18,563 bases of DNA from Loki-b32 sp964493385. Its GTDB lineage: Archaea; Asgardarchaeota; Lokiarchaeia; Sigyniarchaeales; SOKP01. The stretch is from assembly GCA_964493385.1 (NCBI GenBank), contig CAZBNW010000047.1, forward strand, positions 1 to 18,563, in the 5' to 3' direction. The first letter of the stretch is position 1; every line of letters begins with the position of its first letter. Below, piece after piece: positions 7,920 through 15,096 of the stretch. Made by a program: the position numbers and the translations under genes. Below the pieces are notes generated by a model. The model was given only the letters and a program-made list of their open reading frames with translations, made no database searches and was not told where the DNA came from.

Positions 7920-8097
7920 TCAATATGGATAATTGTATTCTAGACATGTTTATTTAAAATGTTACTCTTCTGAAATAATTCAATTCCACAATTAACTAAT
8001 GGAAAATATCAATATTCCAAATTTCATTCACTATTTTAAGAAAATTTATATTTGTATTATGATATAACTTGACCATAGAACAACGTATTTTTTTGTT

Positions 8098-8796
8098 ATG
8101 GAACAAAAGTATCTTAAAAAGGGTTTTAATAAGAAAAAGCTGAAGAAAAAGAAATCATCTTCAAAGAGAAAAATCATTATTGCAATTGTCTTAATAGTTT
8201 TTGCGTTTTCAGGATCATTTTTAATTTATTTTATAATGCAAATTACACTAAATACTACAACACCCATGGTCGTTGTTGTTTCAGGCTCCATGGAACCAAC
8301 GCTGTATAAGGGAGATTTATTGTTTTTGAAAGGAAAAGATCCTGCTACGATAAAGAATGGGACCATTATTGGTAAAGAAGGAGACATAATTGTTTTTGAC
8401 GCTCATGGATTGTGGATAAATCCACCCGTTGATCCAATAGTTCATCGAGTTATTGATAAGAAATATGATAATGCTTGGTTTTTCCTAACAAAAGGGGATG
8501 CAAATCCGAGTCCTGATGAAGCTTGGGTTCCAGATAATAAAATTTTAGGAGTTGTTGTGGGAAGAATTCCTTATATTGGCTGGGTAAAAATTATTCTCAC
8601 GGATTCCGGGTTGTTAATTCCACTTTTAGTTATTGTCTCCGCTTTACTTATTATAAGTATTATCTGGGATTTTGTTAAAAAGGATGATGATGGCAAAAGT
8701 AAAAAGAAAGGAGAAAATCGACAATTATTTGACCAAAAATATATGGAAGATGATTCAGTAGAAGAAGTCGAGTTGGACTATACTAAACACGATTAA
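8098..8796 (+). CDS. Signal peptidase I, archaeal/ER (Sec11) type
   Basis: Membrane serine protease that removes signal peptides from secreted proteins, 232 residues. A very lysine-rich cytoplasmic N-terminus (residues 4-25) precedes a transmembrane helix (about 26-48). The catalytic Ser64 is in SGSMEPT, followed by GDLL. His116 in IVHRV replaces the lysine of the bacterial Ser-Lys enzymes, and the conserved aspartates are Asp134 (TKGD) and Asp140. These mark the Ser-His-Asp archaeal/Sec11 class. VVGRIPYIGW and a second transmembrane helix (about 169-190) follow, then an acidic, charged cytoplasmic tail of about 40 residues. The start is ATG 8098, preceded by a T-rich stretch with no ribosome binding motif. 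The upstream gap 7920-8097 is AT-rich with no gene and presumably holds divergent promoters. Confidence 0.92.
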   Translation: MEQKYLKKGFNKKKLKKKKSSSKRKIIIAIVLIVFAFSGSFLIYFIMQITLNTTTPMVVVVSGSMEPTLYKGDLLFLKGKDPATIKNGTIIGKEGDIIVFDAHGLWINPPVDPIVHRVIDKKYDNAWFFLTKGDANPSPDEAWVPDNKILGVVVGRIPYIGWVKIILTDSGLLIPLLVIVSALLIISIIWDFVKKDDDGKSKKKGENRQLFDQKYMEDDSVEEVELDYTKHD

Positions 8797-8916
8797 ATTA
8801 ACCTTTAAATCTGGTTTTTAATTAAAATTGTTTAAAAATGAGTTTATATTATTCAATTATACTTCTAATTTAATATATTGAATTAAAAAAAAAAAATAAG
8901 ATTATTAGGTGAAAAT

Positions 8917-9141
8917 TTAAAGGCATGGACCCCTCCAAGTAAATTTATTGTAATTCTCACCTTCCTTCTAATGGTATTTGGGATTTTCATCTTTCTTGAT
9001 CGAGCTTTGATATTTTCGATTCCTCCTTTATTACCAACATTTCTTATTGGAACTTATGATGGATGGTTTATAATTGCCTTGGTTCTATTTTTTCTCACTT
9101 GGTTTCTCTTCTTTCTAGCTATAAAACTAAAGGGTTTATAA
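8917..9141 (+). CDS. Small two-helix membrane protein, start codon not canonical
   Basis: An open frame runs from the stop codon at 8884-8886 to TAA 9139-9141 and encodes up to 84 residues of strikingly protein-like sequence. A short charged N-terminus with WTPPSK leads into hydrophobic helix 1 (about 8941-8994), a loop with LDRA and IPPLLP, GTYDGW, then helix 2 (about 9061-9126) and a basic end KLKGL. No ATG, GTG or TTG occurs before the first helix; the first in-frame ATG is inside it. AGGTGA at 8907-8912 is a good ribosome binding motif, and codons TTA 8917 or AAG 8920 are at start distance. An A12 run (8885-8896) lies just upstream. An 11-T tract begins 17 nt after the stop, as for neighbouring genes. 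It is either a real gene with an unusual start or a recently damaged one; function unknown. Confidence 0.5.
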   Translation, partial: LKAWTPPSKFIVILTFLLMVFGIFIFLDRALIFSIPPLLPTFLIGTYDGWFIIALVLFFLTWFLFFLAIKLKGL

Positions 9142-9158
9142 TTATATATAATAAAATC

Positions 9159-9169
9159 TTTTTTTTTTT
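9159..9169 (+). terminator. T11 terminator after the small membrane ORF
   Basis: Eleven consecutive T bases lie 17 nt after TAA 9139-9141, matching the T-tract ends of the other plus-strand genes here. Its position supports the small ORF being a transcribed gene. Confidence 0.5.
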
Positions 9170-9315
9170 AATTAATTTGATGCTTCCAAACTACAGAATC
9201 CAAAATATTTATTATGTTAAAAAAATTGAATCAGAAATTGCTACAATTTATCAAAATTCTTTATTAATCTGACAATAAAATTTAAAATCTTTCCTAAATT
9301 TCAAGAAAATGTTAT

Positions 9316-9366
9316 TACGTAATTTAAAATCAAAAATACGATAAAACTTCAATACGTAATACGTAA
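9316..9366 (+). promoter_or_regulatory. Three TACGTAA boxes upstream of alba, candidate operator
   Basis: TACGTAA occurs at 9316-9322 (inside the perfect palindrome ATTACGTAAT, 9314-9323) and as a direct tandem pair at 9353-9359 and 9360-9366. The pair ends 63 nt before the Alba ATG. The repeated palindromic core TACGTA stands out in this AT-rich stretch, and the position is upstream of or over the promoter. I infer a regulator binding site. The rest of 9170-9429 holds no gene that I can support. Confidence 0.4.
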
Positions 9367-9429
9367 ACGCAAAATAGCAAAAAAGTAAAATAATACAATA
9401 AAAAATTAAAAACTAAAGAGGAAATTAAA

Positions 9430-9708
9430 ATGTCAAAAGAAGAAAATGCTGTCTTTGTTGGTCGTCGCCCTACCATGAATTATGTGATGGCCACTATGAT
9501 GATCCTTAATAAGGGTGAAGAATGTACTGTGAAAGCCCGAGGTAGAGCTATTTCTCACGCTGTTGATGTTTGTGAAATTTTAAGGAATAGATTCTTAAAG
9601 GGTACAGAATATAAGGACATCAAATTAAGCACAGAAATATTAGAAGGGGAAAATGGACAAAATAACAATGTTTCAAGCATTGAAATTGTACTTGCTCCTC
9701 CAAAATAA
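9430..9708 (+). CDS. albA: Alba DNA/RNA-binding nucleoid protein
   Basis: Archaeal chromatin protein of 92 residues that dimerises, coats and bridges DNA, and also binds RNA. The family pattern is complete: VFVGRRPTMNYVMA at the first strand and helix, the basic KARGRAISHAVDV motif on the second helix, EILRNRFL, and a beta-hairpin region before the final strand SIEIVLAPP. In other archaea a lysine in the first loop (KKP) can be acetylated; here that position is RRP, so this control is unlikely to apply in the same form. The start is fixed by AGAGGA at 9417-9422, seven bases before ATG. Three TACGTAA boxes lie upstream and a hairpin plus T-tract follows, so it appears to be its own transcription unit beside the histone-fold gene. 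Confidence 0.95.
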   Translation: MSKEENAVFVGRRPTMNYVMATMMILNKGEECTVKARGRAISHAVDVCEILRNRFLKGTEYKDIKLSTEILEGENGQNNNVSSIEIVLAPPK

Positions 9709-9710
9709 AC

Positions 9711-9767
9711 AGTGAAATTAAATTCACTTCGCTGAAACATAATAACACAATTTTTCTTTTTTTTTTT
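9711..9767 (+). terminator. Hairpin and T-tract terminator after alba
   Basis: AGTGAA (9711-9716) pairs with TTCACT (9723-9728) around a six-base loop three nt after the stop codon. A T5CT11 tract follows at 9751-9767. The T-tract is the likely signal; the hairpin may protect the 3' end. Confidence 0.6.
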
Positions 9768-10130
9768 ATTATTTTTCTCATATGAAATAATAATAATTAA
9801 TTTTGATACTACTAATTCATTTAAAAAAATTAAAGTTGTAAAAATCAACGTATGATTTTTCATTTGGGAAGGAAGAGAAGAAGGTCATATATTAATGTGT
9901 TATTATTTTTGAAGATATTCTCTTGTTAATAAACCTCTTGATACTACAATAATATCAATTCTATCCTAAATTTTCTCAAGAGAAAAAGGAAATGATAAAT
10001 TTTTGGTAAAATCACAAACATTTAATAATACAGTTAGGAAAATAATAATTAACAAAAAATAATTTGTTTTAATTTTAAATCCGATTTTTAATAAAATCAA
10101 TTAAAAAAATTCTAAAAGAGGAAGATAAAA
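9768..10130. other. Long AT-rich gap between alba and the histone-fold gene
   Basis: About 360 nt without a convincing gene. It holds TTTTCTC at 9971-9977 and GAGAAAA at 9980-9986, a 7-bp inverted repeat with a two-base centre. TTCTCTTG at 9918-9925 is complementary to CAAGAGAA at 9977-9984. Near 10085 is a TATA-like TTTTTAATA, and at 10118-10122 the GAGGA ribosome binding motif of the histone-fold gene. A 25-codon frame at 9852-9929 has no ribosome binding site. Confidence 0.45.
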
Positions 10131-10325
10131 ATGGCAAAAAAAGGCGCAGAACCTTTATATGTTAAATCAAAGGTAAGAGAATTCATTAAGGGGAAAGGGT
10201 GCAATACAAGCAGCGGGGTTCTTGATGGGGACACTTTAAACACAATTATCATGGAATTGCTTGATAATGCCGTAAGACGAGCAAAAGCAAATAATAGAAA
10301 GACAGTAAAAGCAAGAGATTTATAA
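10131..10325 (+). CDS. Minimal single-domain histone-fold protein (DUF1931-like)
   Basis: Protein of 64 residues that is all histone fold: basic N-terminus, VKSKVREFIKGKGC (helix 1), the long central helix around TLNTIIMELLDNAVRRAKANN, and the short RKTVKARDL end. That end matches the KTVxxxDL close of archaeal/DUF1931 and related bacterial histone-fold proteins, where the residues before DL belong to loop 2 and the start of helix 3. The chain stops immediately after it, so helix 3 is very short or absent compared with tetramer-forming archaeal histones such as HMfB. DNA binding and dimerisation are expected from the family. GAGGA at 10118-10122, eight bases before ATG, sets the start. Its position next to alba groups two nucleoid proteins. 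Confidence in the fold is good; the exact subfamily is less certain. Confidence 0.8.
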   Translation: MAKKGAEPLYVKSKVREFIKGKGCNTSSGVLDGDTLNTIIMELLDNAVRRAKANNRKTVKARDL

Positions 10326-10337
10326 ATCAGCTTGCTT

Positions 10338-10354
10338 AAAAAAATTTTTTTTTT
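10338..10354. terminator. Shared A7T10 terminator between histone gene and rad50
   Basis: Seven A bases followed by ten T bases lie between the convergent ends of the histone-fold gene (stop 10325) and rad50 (stop 10387). The T10 serves the plus strand. The complementary T7 serves minus-strand transcripts about 43 nt after the rad50 stop. Confidence 0.55.
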
Positions 10355-10386
10355 CTTTTCTATTTTTTAATGAGAATTTTAATTTT

Positions 10387-12480
10387 TTAAATAGTAATTG
10401 AAGGTTTTTCATACTTAGCTCTGCTTATTCCAGTAGATAGATCCTTCTCAACTATTATTTTATAGGTATATATATCCTGCGGAATGGCAGTATGAGTTAT
10501 AAGAAAAATTTGAGAAAATGATTTAGATTTTATTAGATGCTTGAGAATTCGTTCTCTTCGAGTTTCATCCAACGCAGCTAAAGGTTCATCTAATAGAAGA
10601 AAATCAATCTTTGGATTTTTTTTTGGTGAATCTTTTGTTGGTCGAATTGAACTCATTAACTCTGATATTGCTAAACGCAGAGCGATTCCCAAAGCAGTGC
10701 GATCTCCGCCTGAAAGAACCTCAGTTGATTCATATTCACCATTATAATTATCTCTAATTTTTAGGGACAAACTAGTTTTTCTAGTTCCACTTAAATCAAG
10801 CAATAGATCACTATATTGCCCAGAAGTAAAATCTTTAATATACTTATCAGTGGTTAGAGCAATATTTTTCACAAGTCGTTTTACAACCATATATTCTGTA
10901 ACAAATCTACGGACAAACTCCTTTGCTTTATTAATATGATCAATATCGACTTCATACTCTCCTATTTTTTTTGCTAAATCTTCCATTTTTCGAATCTCAT
11001 TGTTCAATTGTCCAATTCTCTCCTGGTTGATATGTAATTTCATTTGTTTCTCATTTAAATCATTTAATAGTGCCTTTAACTCTATAGAAAGTCTTTCTTT
11101 TTCAATCGAGAGTTTTTTTACCCCTTCAATAGAGGAGTCTTTGAATTTAACCCCGTGTTTTAAAAGGAAATTTTTTAATTCACTTTCAATTTTCCTTAAT
11201 TCAGATTCATATTTTCTATAATTATCGAAATCTTCTTTAAGATTTTGGTGTATAGTTATCCTTTCTTTAATTTTATCCAGTTTACCTTGAAATGGCTTTA
11301 TCTCTTTATCAAAATTAGTCAAAATTTTTGAGATAGAATCAATCTTTTCTTGATTTATTTTGATATCAGCAGTGAATTTTTGAATCATTTCATCATAATG
11401 TTCTTTAGTTAACTCATTTTGACAAGTGGGACATTGTGCAATTTCTTTTCCCTCTTCCCTTTTCGTAAATTTTAAGCTTTTTTCCATTTTGCTCATAGAC
11501 TTTTTGATATCTTCTATTCTTCCTTTCGTTTTCCCTAATCCTCTAAATGTAGCCTCTCTTTTCCTGTCTAGTTCATCTTTTTTACTTTGTATATTTAATT
11601 TATTATCGTTTAGAGTTTTTATTTTGTTTATAATAGCATCTTGAGAATCAAAGTCTTCTTTACTTAGATCTGTTTTCTTAATTTTAATTTTAAAATCATC
11701 TTTATATGATAAAAATTTTTCACGAGTAATTTTATTTTGATTATATAAATTTTCTAACTCTGAAATTAATTCATTTGAAGGAAAATCTCTAATTTTTTGT
11801 TCATAAATCTCTTTTTTTTTCTCTTGTTCTGTAATTAGTTTTTTGAATTGATTATTTTCTTTTTCAATGCGATTTATATCCTCATTAATTCTTTCGATGG
11901 GCACCCTTGATTTTTCAAGATTTTCTTTTTCATATTTTTTTCCTTTAGATTCATTATCTAAAAAGGAAAGGGCATCATCTATAATATTTAAACGAAATAA
12001 ATCAATAATCATCTCTCTTAACTCTGCCCCTTTTTTATTTGCTAATTCTTCGACTTCACCTTGTCTCACAAAGACAGTACTCATTGCTTGTTCTGAAGAT
12101 ATTTCAAAGAATTTTTCAACATTAAATCTTTTTACTTCTTGGTAGATCTTCCCTTTCTCAATCCATTCAAACAATTTTGTAGTAATACTCCCGGTTCTAC
12201 CCCACTTTCTATAAATATAATGCTTTTTTTTATCGAGGGTAAAATATACATAAATCTCTGATTTTTGAGCCCCATAGGTTATGAATGATGCTGCATTTCG
12301 ACCTTTGAAAATTTTAGGTCCAAAAAATGCAAAGAGGATTCCTTCTAAAATAGATGATTTTCCATAGGAATTCCTTCCGCTTATTAGAACCAATCCATCT
12401 GGAAATTCTTCAGCACCTTTAGGTAAATTCAAACGTTTATAACCCATGAAATTTTTGAAATTTAGCTTAGTGATTAGCAT
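10387..12480 (-). CDS. rad50: Rad50 DNA double-strand-break repair ATPase
   Basis: SMC-like ATPase that with Mre11 detects, tethers and opens DNA ends. Domains in order: N-terminal ATPase lobe with Walker A GRNSYGKSS (35-43) and the Q-loop at Gln140; coiled coil about 180-345; zinc hook CPTC (Cys350, Cys353), which dimerises with a second hook through one Zn ion; returning coiled coil about 360-520; C-terminal lobe with signature LSGGDR (589-594), Walker B DFLLLDEP (626-633), D-loop and His663. At 697 residues it is shorter than the roughly 880 of Pyrococcus Rad50, so each coiled-coil arm is shorter while all catalytic parts are kept. ATG 12480 follows mre11 by seven bases; its ribosome binding motif GAGGT lies inside the last codons of mre11. 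It is the last gene of the operon. Confidence 0.95.
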   Translation of the reverse strand: MLITKLNFKNFMGYKRLNLPKGAEEFPDGLVLISGRNSYGKSSILEGILFAFFGPKIFKGRNAASFITYGAQKSEIYVYFTLDKKKHYIYRKWGRTGSITTKLFEWIEKGKIYQEVKRFNVEKFFEISSEQAMSTVFVRQGEVEELANKKGAELREMIIDLFRLNIIDDALSFLDNESKGKKYEKENLEKSRVPIERINEDINRIEKENNQFKKLITEQEKKKEIYEQKIRDFPSNELISELENLYNQNKITREKFLSYKDDFKIKIKKTDLSKEDFDSQDAIINKIKTLNDNKLNIQSKKDELDRKREATFRGLGKTKGRIEDIKKSMSKMEKSLKFTKREEGKEIAQCPTCQNELTKEHYDEMIQKFTADIKINQEKIDSISKILTNFDKEIKPFQGKLDKIKERITIHQNLKEDFDNYRKYESELRKIESELKNFLLKHGVKFKDSSIEGVKKLSIEKERLSIELKALLNDLNEKQMKLHINQERIGQLNNEIRKMEDLAKKIGEYEVDIDHINKAKEFVRRFVTEYMVVKRLVKNIALTTDKYIKDFTSGQYSDLLLDLSGTRKTSLSLKIRDNYNGEYESTEVLSGGDRTALGIALRLAISELMSSIRPTKDSPKKNPKIDFLLLDEPLAALDETRRERILKHLIKSKSFSQIFLITHTAIPQDIYTYKIIVEKDLSTGISRAKYEKPSITI

Positions 12481-12487
12481 TGATAAA

Positions 12488-13822
12488 CTATACCTCTTTT
12501 TCTTTTTCCATTATTCTTAATGCTTTTTTTATCGCCCTCATTCCAAATTCAGTCAATTTATTCACATTGTATTCTGTTATATCTTCACTCAGTTTTTCGT
12601 TCACAAACTCTTTAAACTCATCATCTGGTTTTTCAAGGATATAATCTTGGATTCTCCCCGCACTTATATCACCCTCAACAAAATCTGATGTATCAAAGAT
12701 TTTCCATATTAACTGTAAGATATTATATTCTTCGGGTTGCGAAAAATATTCTCTTCTAATCTTAGCCATTAATTCATTTAGTTGCCAATTTTTTTCAAAT
12801 GTAATTTCTCCTTCAAATTGAAATTTTAATCTTGCCGCAGTTTTATGGTTAAATTCCTCATTTAATGCATACTTGTTTACTTTATCTTCGATTTTTTTTA
12901 TCAAATCTTCTGAAGAATCTTGTGGAGAAACATCAATTTTCATAACTTCAAAAACCCTTTTTAGTTTCTTATCAGTGAAAACGGTTTTGATAGTTAATTC
13001 TTTAGTGTAATCATCAATCTCAACAATTAAATAACTTTGATTTTCATATCTTTCTTTGAAATTCAATGGTAACAAACCACCTGAATAATATCTATTTTTA
13101 GATACTTCTTTATACCCATGTTCATGTCCTAATGCAATATAATCATAATCAAAATCATCTTCCCTTACTTTCTTATGTATTGTTTTTTCTTCTCCATACT
13201 GTTTAGTAAATGATCCATGGGCAACAGCGATATTATTATAATCATCGTTTTTGGGTGGATTTTGATTATTTATCCATTCATTATAAGCTGCTTTGTAAGT
13301 TTTGTGACTTTTAAATTCAAAATATGGAAATAAGTAGAATCTTGTTTTTTTATCTGGAAACTCCAATGACAAAGAAGTGTTCGATTTAATTGCTTCTAAC
13401 AGATCCCTCTCTTTAAAATAATAGAGATTTGGATATTGATCTCTATTAATATGAGATTCAAAAGGAGTGTAATCATATCTCCTAAAAACTCCATGGTTTC
13501 CTTCTATATAAATTAAGGGAACTTGATTTTTAGTATTATTAAAAAATAGATCTAAACCCTCCTTTAATATTCTTCTTGCTGGTTCTGGTGGAGGATATGA
13601 ACTATAAATATGGGGATGATGAAACATATCTCCACAATGAATCAAAAAATCAAGATTATCTACTTTAGAAATATCTACAATAACTTTTAAGAAAGTTTCA
13701 TAGAGCTCTTGTTCATAAGGTTTAGTATAATTATCAATAGCCCATTTATTGATTGTTCCTCTTCTTGCTCTATATCCTAGATGAGTATCTGCCATATGAA
13801 TTATTTTTACTATAATTATCAC
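12488..13822 (-). CDS. mre11: Mre11 DNA repair nuclease
   Basis: Mn-dependent nuclease and partner of Rad50, 444 residues as listed. Phosphodiesterase motifs: ADTHLG (Asp12, His14), HCGDMFH (Asp65), EGNHG (Asn109, His110), VAHGS (His202) and LGHEHG (His233, His235). All metal ligands are present. The usual Asp after the catalytic GNH is Gly here (GNHG). The C-terminal half is charged and helical and should include the Rad50-binding helices. GTG 13822 is given as the start, but it lies inside the ribosome binding motif AAGGTGA (13826-13820). The family normally starts as M(V)KIIHxADxHLG, which would place initiation at ATA 13813, five bases after GGTGA. ATG 13795 would cut off the first strand. 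Co-transcribed with nurA (5-nt gap) and rad50. Confidence 0.93.
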   Translation of the reverse strand: MIIIVKIIHMADTHLGYRARRGTINKWAIDNYTKPYEQELYETFLKVIVDISKVDNLDFLIHCGDMFHHPHIYSSYPPPEPARRILKEGLDLFFNNTKNQVPLIYIEGNHGVFRRYDYTPFESHINRDQYPNLYYFKERDLLEAIKSNTSLSLEFPDKKTRFYLFPYFEFKSHKTYKAAYNEWINNQNPPKNDDYNNIAVAHGSFTKQYGEEKTIHKKVREDDFDYDYIALGHEHGYKEVSKNRYYSGGLLPLNFKERYENQSYLIVEIDDYTKELTIKTVFTDKKLKRVFEVMKIDVSPQDSSEDLIKKIEDKVNKYALNEEFNHKTAARLKFQFEGEITFEKNWQLNELMAKIRREYFSQPEEYNILQLIWKIFDTSDFVEGDISAGRIQDYILEKPDDEFKEFVNEKLSEDITEYNVNKLTEFGMRAIKKALRIMEKEKEV

Positions 13823-13827
13823 CTTAA

Positions 13828-14961
13828 TTATTTTAGGAGAAATTTTTTTCTAATAGATTGGAAAAATAATTTAGTATGCTCGCTGAATCTCATTTCAAAA
13901 ATTTGATTTTCAAATTTGTTTCGCTCGGATGCTAATAATTGACTAGCAAAATGTGCATCTTTTAAACATATTGGATAACCTTGAGGCGAAAAGGCTCGGA
14001 GATTTTCAATAATATTAACAGCTTCTAGAGTACTTAAATAATCTGGAATATCAAACCTCAATGCAGATGCTGATTCTTGTAATCGAGTAATATAGGTATT
14101 GCTCTTAGTATAATGTAAGATCTGTGGTATCCTCACTAAAAAAGGAGAATTCAGGATTGTTTTTTCCCAAGAAGGTAAAATAAACCTACCTTCCATATCT
14201 CGTAATAAACACCTTTTAGAAATACTATAATATTTAATATTATAATTTTGAGTAAAATTATAAAAAAAGTCTGTGAACTCCTTAGGAGGGAATTCGAAAT
14301 GTTGAAACATGTGGATTCCATCTCCTAAAAATAATACATTTTTTTTTTTACCCCAATTACTTACTTCTTTTATCCTTATTAAAGATTTAAGGATCTCATC
14401 AGAATTACGTATCCTATTAATAACATGTTCAAGTTTTGGAAGATTATAGGTTCTATCATGTACTTTTTTATCAATTATTTTCTTGTAAGCTTCAAACCAA
14501 TCATAAATTTTATCAATATCAAATTTTAAAGGACCCACATAGAAATTTTTTTTAAGAATATTAATGAAGTTCTCAATAACTTCTTTATATAATGTTAATT
14601 TATGTCTATTATCTTCAATATATGCTGTTATAGGCTTATACATTATTTTTTCTCTTTTATATTTGCCATCTGTAAAAGAGATTTGACCTTCTCCAAATTT
14701 ACATATCAAAAGTTTCGCATAATCACTTGTACGAGGACATGTTTTAGAACTTTCATCAAATCCTATAATCCTAATTTTATTTTCAATATATTCTTCTAAA
14801 ATTCTTCTAATTGGTCTGTAATCCATTTCATAATAATTTTTATTTGCATTTGCGTATTTTAGTTGAGGATATAATTTCTCCGCTCCTTCAGAACCTTTTT
14901 TTAAAAGTATTTCTTGTTCTGAAAAAAACTCACGCTTTTCTTCATCATTGTAAGATAACAT
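13828..14961 (-). CDS. nurA: NurA 5'-3' nuclease, partner of HerA
   Basis: Nuclease of the HerA-NurA resection machine that produces 3' single-stranded tails for recombination. Over the 377 residues from ATG 14961, the divergent NurA pattern is seen as IRIIGFDES (Asp69, first catalytic acid), VLFLGDGIHM (Asp214, second acid), SISKRCLLRD (Lys249), RLQES...LRFDIP (near 293-305) and PICLKDAHFAS (His337). Identification also rests on its place between herA and mre11, the conserved archaeal order. The ATG has a poor ribosome binding site and leaves 135 nt of non-coding sequence after herA, atypical for this tight operon. The same frame is open upstream to 15072 behind a perfect AGGTGA, so the protein may carry about 36 more N-terminal residues. 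Confidence 0.88.
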   Translation of the reverse strand: MLSYNDEEKREFFSEQEILLKKGSEGAEKLYPQLKYANANKNYYEMDYRPIRRILEEYIENKIRIIGFDESSKTCPRTSDYAKLLICKFGEGQISFTDGKYKREKIMYKPITAYIEDNRHKLTLYKEVIENFINILKKNFYVGPLKFDIDKIYDWFEAYKKIIDKKVHDRTYNLPKLEHVINRIRNSDEILKSLIRIKEVSNWGKKKNVLFLGDGIHMFQHFEFPPKEFTDFFYNFTQNYNIKYYSISKRCLLRDMEGRFILPSWEKTILNSPFLVRIPQILHYTKSNTYITRLQESASALRFDIPDYLSTLEAVNIIENLRAFSPQGYPICLKDAHFASQLLASERNKFENQIFEMRFSEHTKLFFQSIRKKFLLK

Positions 14962-15081
14962 TCCACTTTGAATAAAATCACGAATTATTTCAATTTCTTT
15001 ATCATTGCTATCACTAGGTCGTGAATTAAGAGAATTTTTTAAAGAAATTAATTCAAAATTAAAAGAGATGATTTATCACCT
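14962..15081 (-). promoter_or_regulatory. Upstream in-frame extension of nurA with AGGTGA site
   Basis: Minus strand: AGGTGA at 15081-15076, then TAA, then ATC ATC TCT, continuing in the nurA frame without a stop to ATG 14961. The roughly 36 codons encode plausible sequence (for example DKEIEIIRDFIQSG). No ATG, GTG or TTG occurs in the extension; ATC 15069 is six bases after GGTGA. If translated, the herA-nurA gap shrinks from 135 to about 27 nt. Confidence 0.5.
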
Positions 15082-15096
15082 AATTATTATTTTTAA

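Noticed and set aside
9063..9272. Plus-strand open frame of 69 codons
   Set aside because: Overlaps the second helix of the small membrane ORF in another frame, runs through its terminator T-tract, and has low-complexity composition.
9555..9863. Minus-strand open frame of 102 codons
   Set aside because: Antisense to the end of alba and its terminator; translates to a poly-Lys tract from the T-run.
9852..9929. 25-codon plus-strand frame starting ATG (MIFHLGRKRRRS...)
   Set aside because: No ribosome binding motif and no recognisable features; compatible with chance in AT-rich DNA.
9971..9986. TTTTCTC-AA-GAGAAAA inverted repeat as a terminator or small RNA
   Set aside because: Weak A/T-rich stem, not followed by a T-tract and not close to a gene end; noted only in the gap description.
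10541..12145. Several plus-strand frames of 65-92 codons inside rad50
   Set aside because: Antisense shadows of coiled-coil coding sequence, Ser/Phe/Leu-rich, with no start signals.
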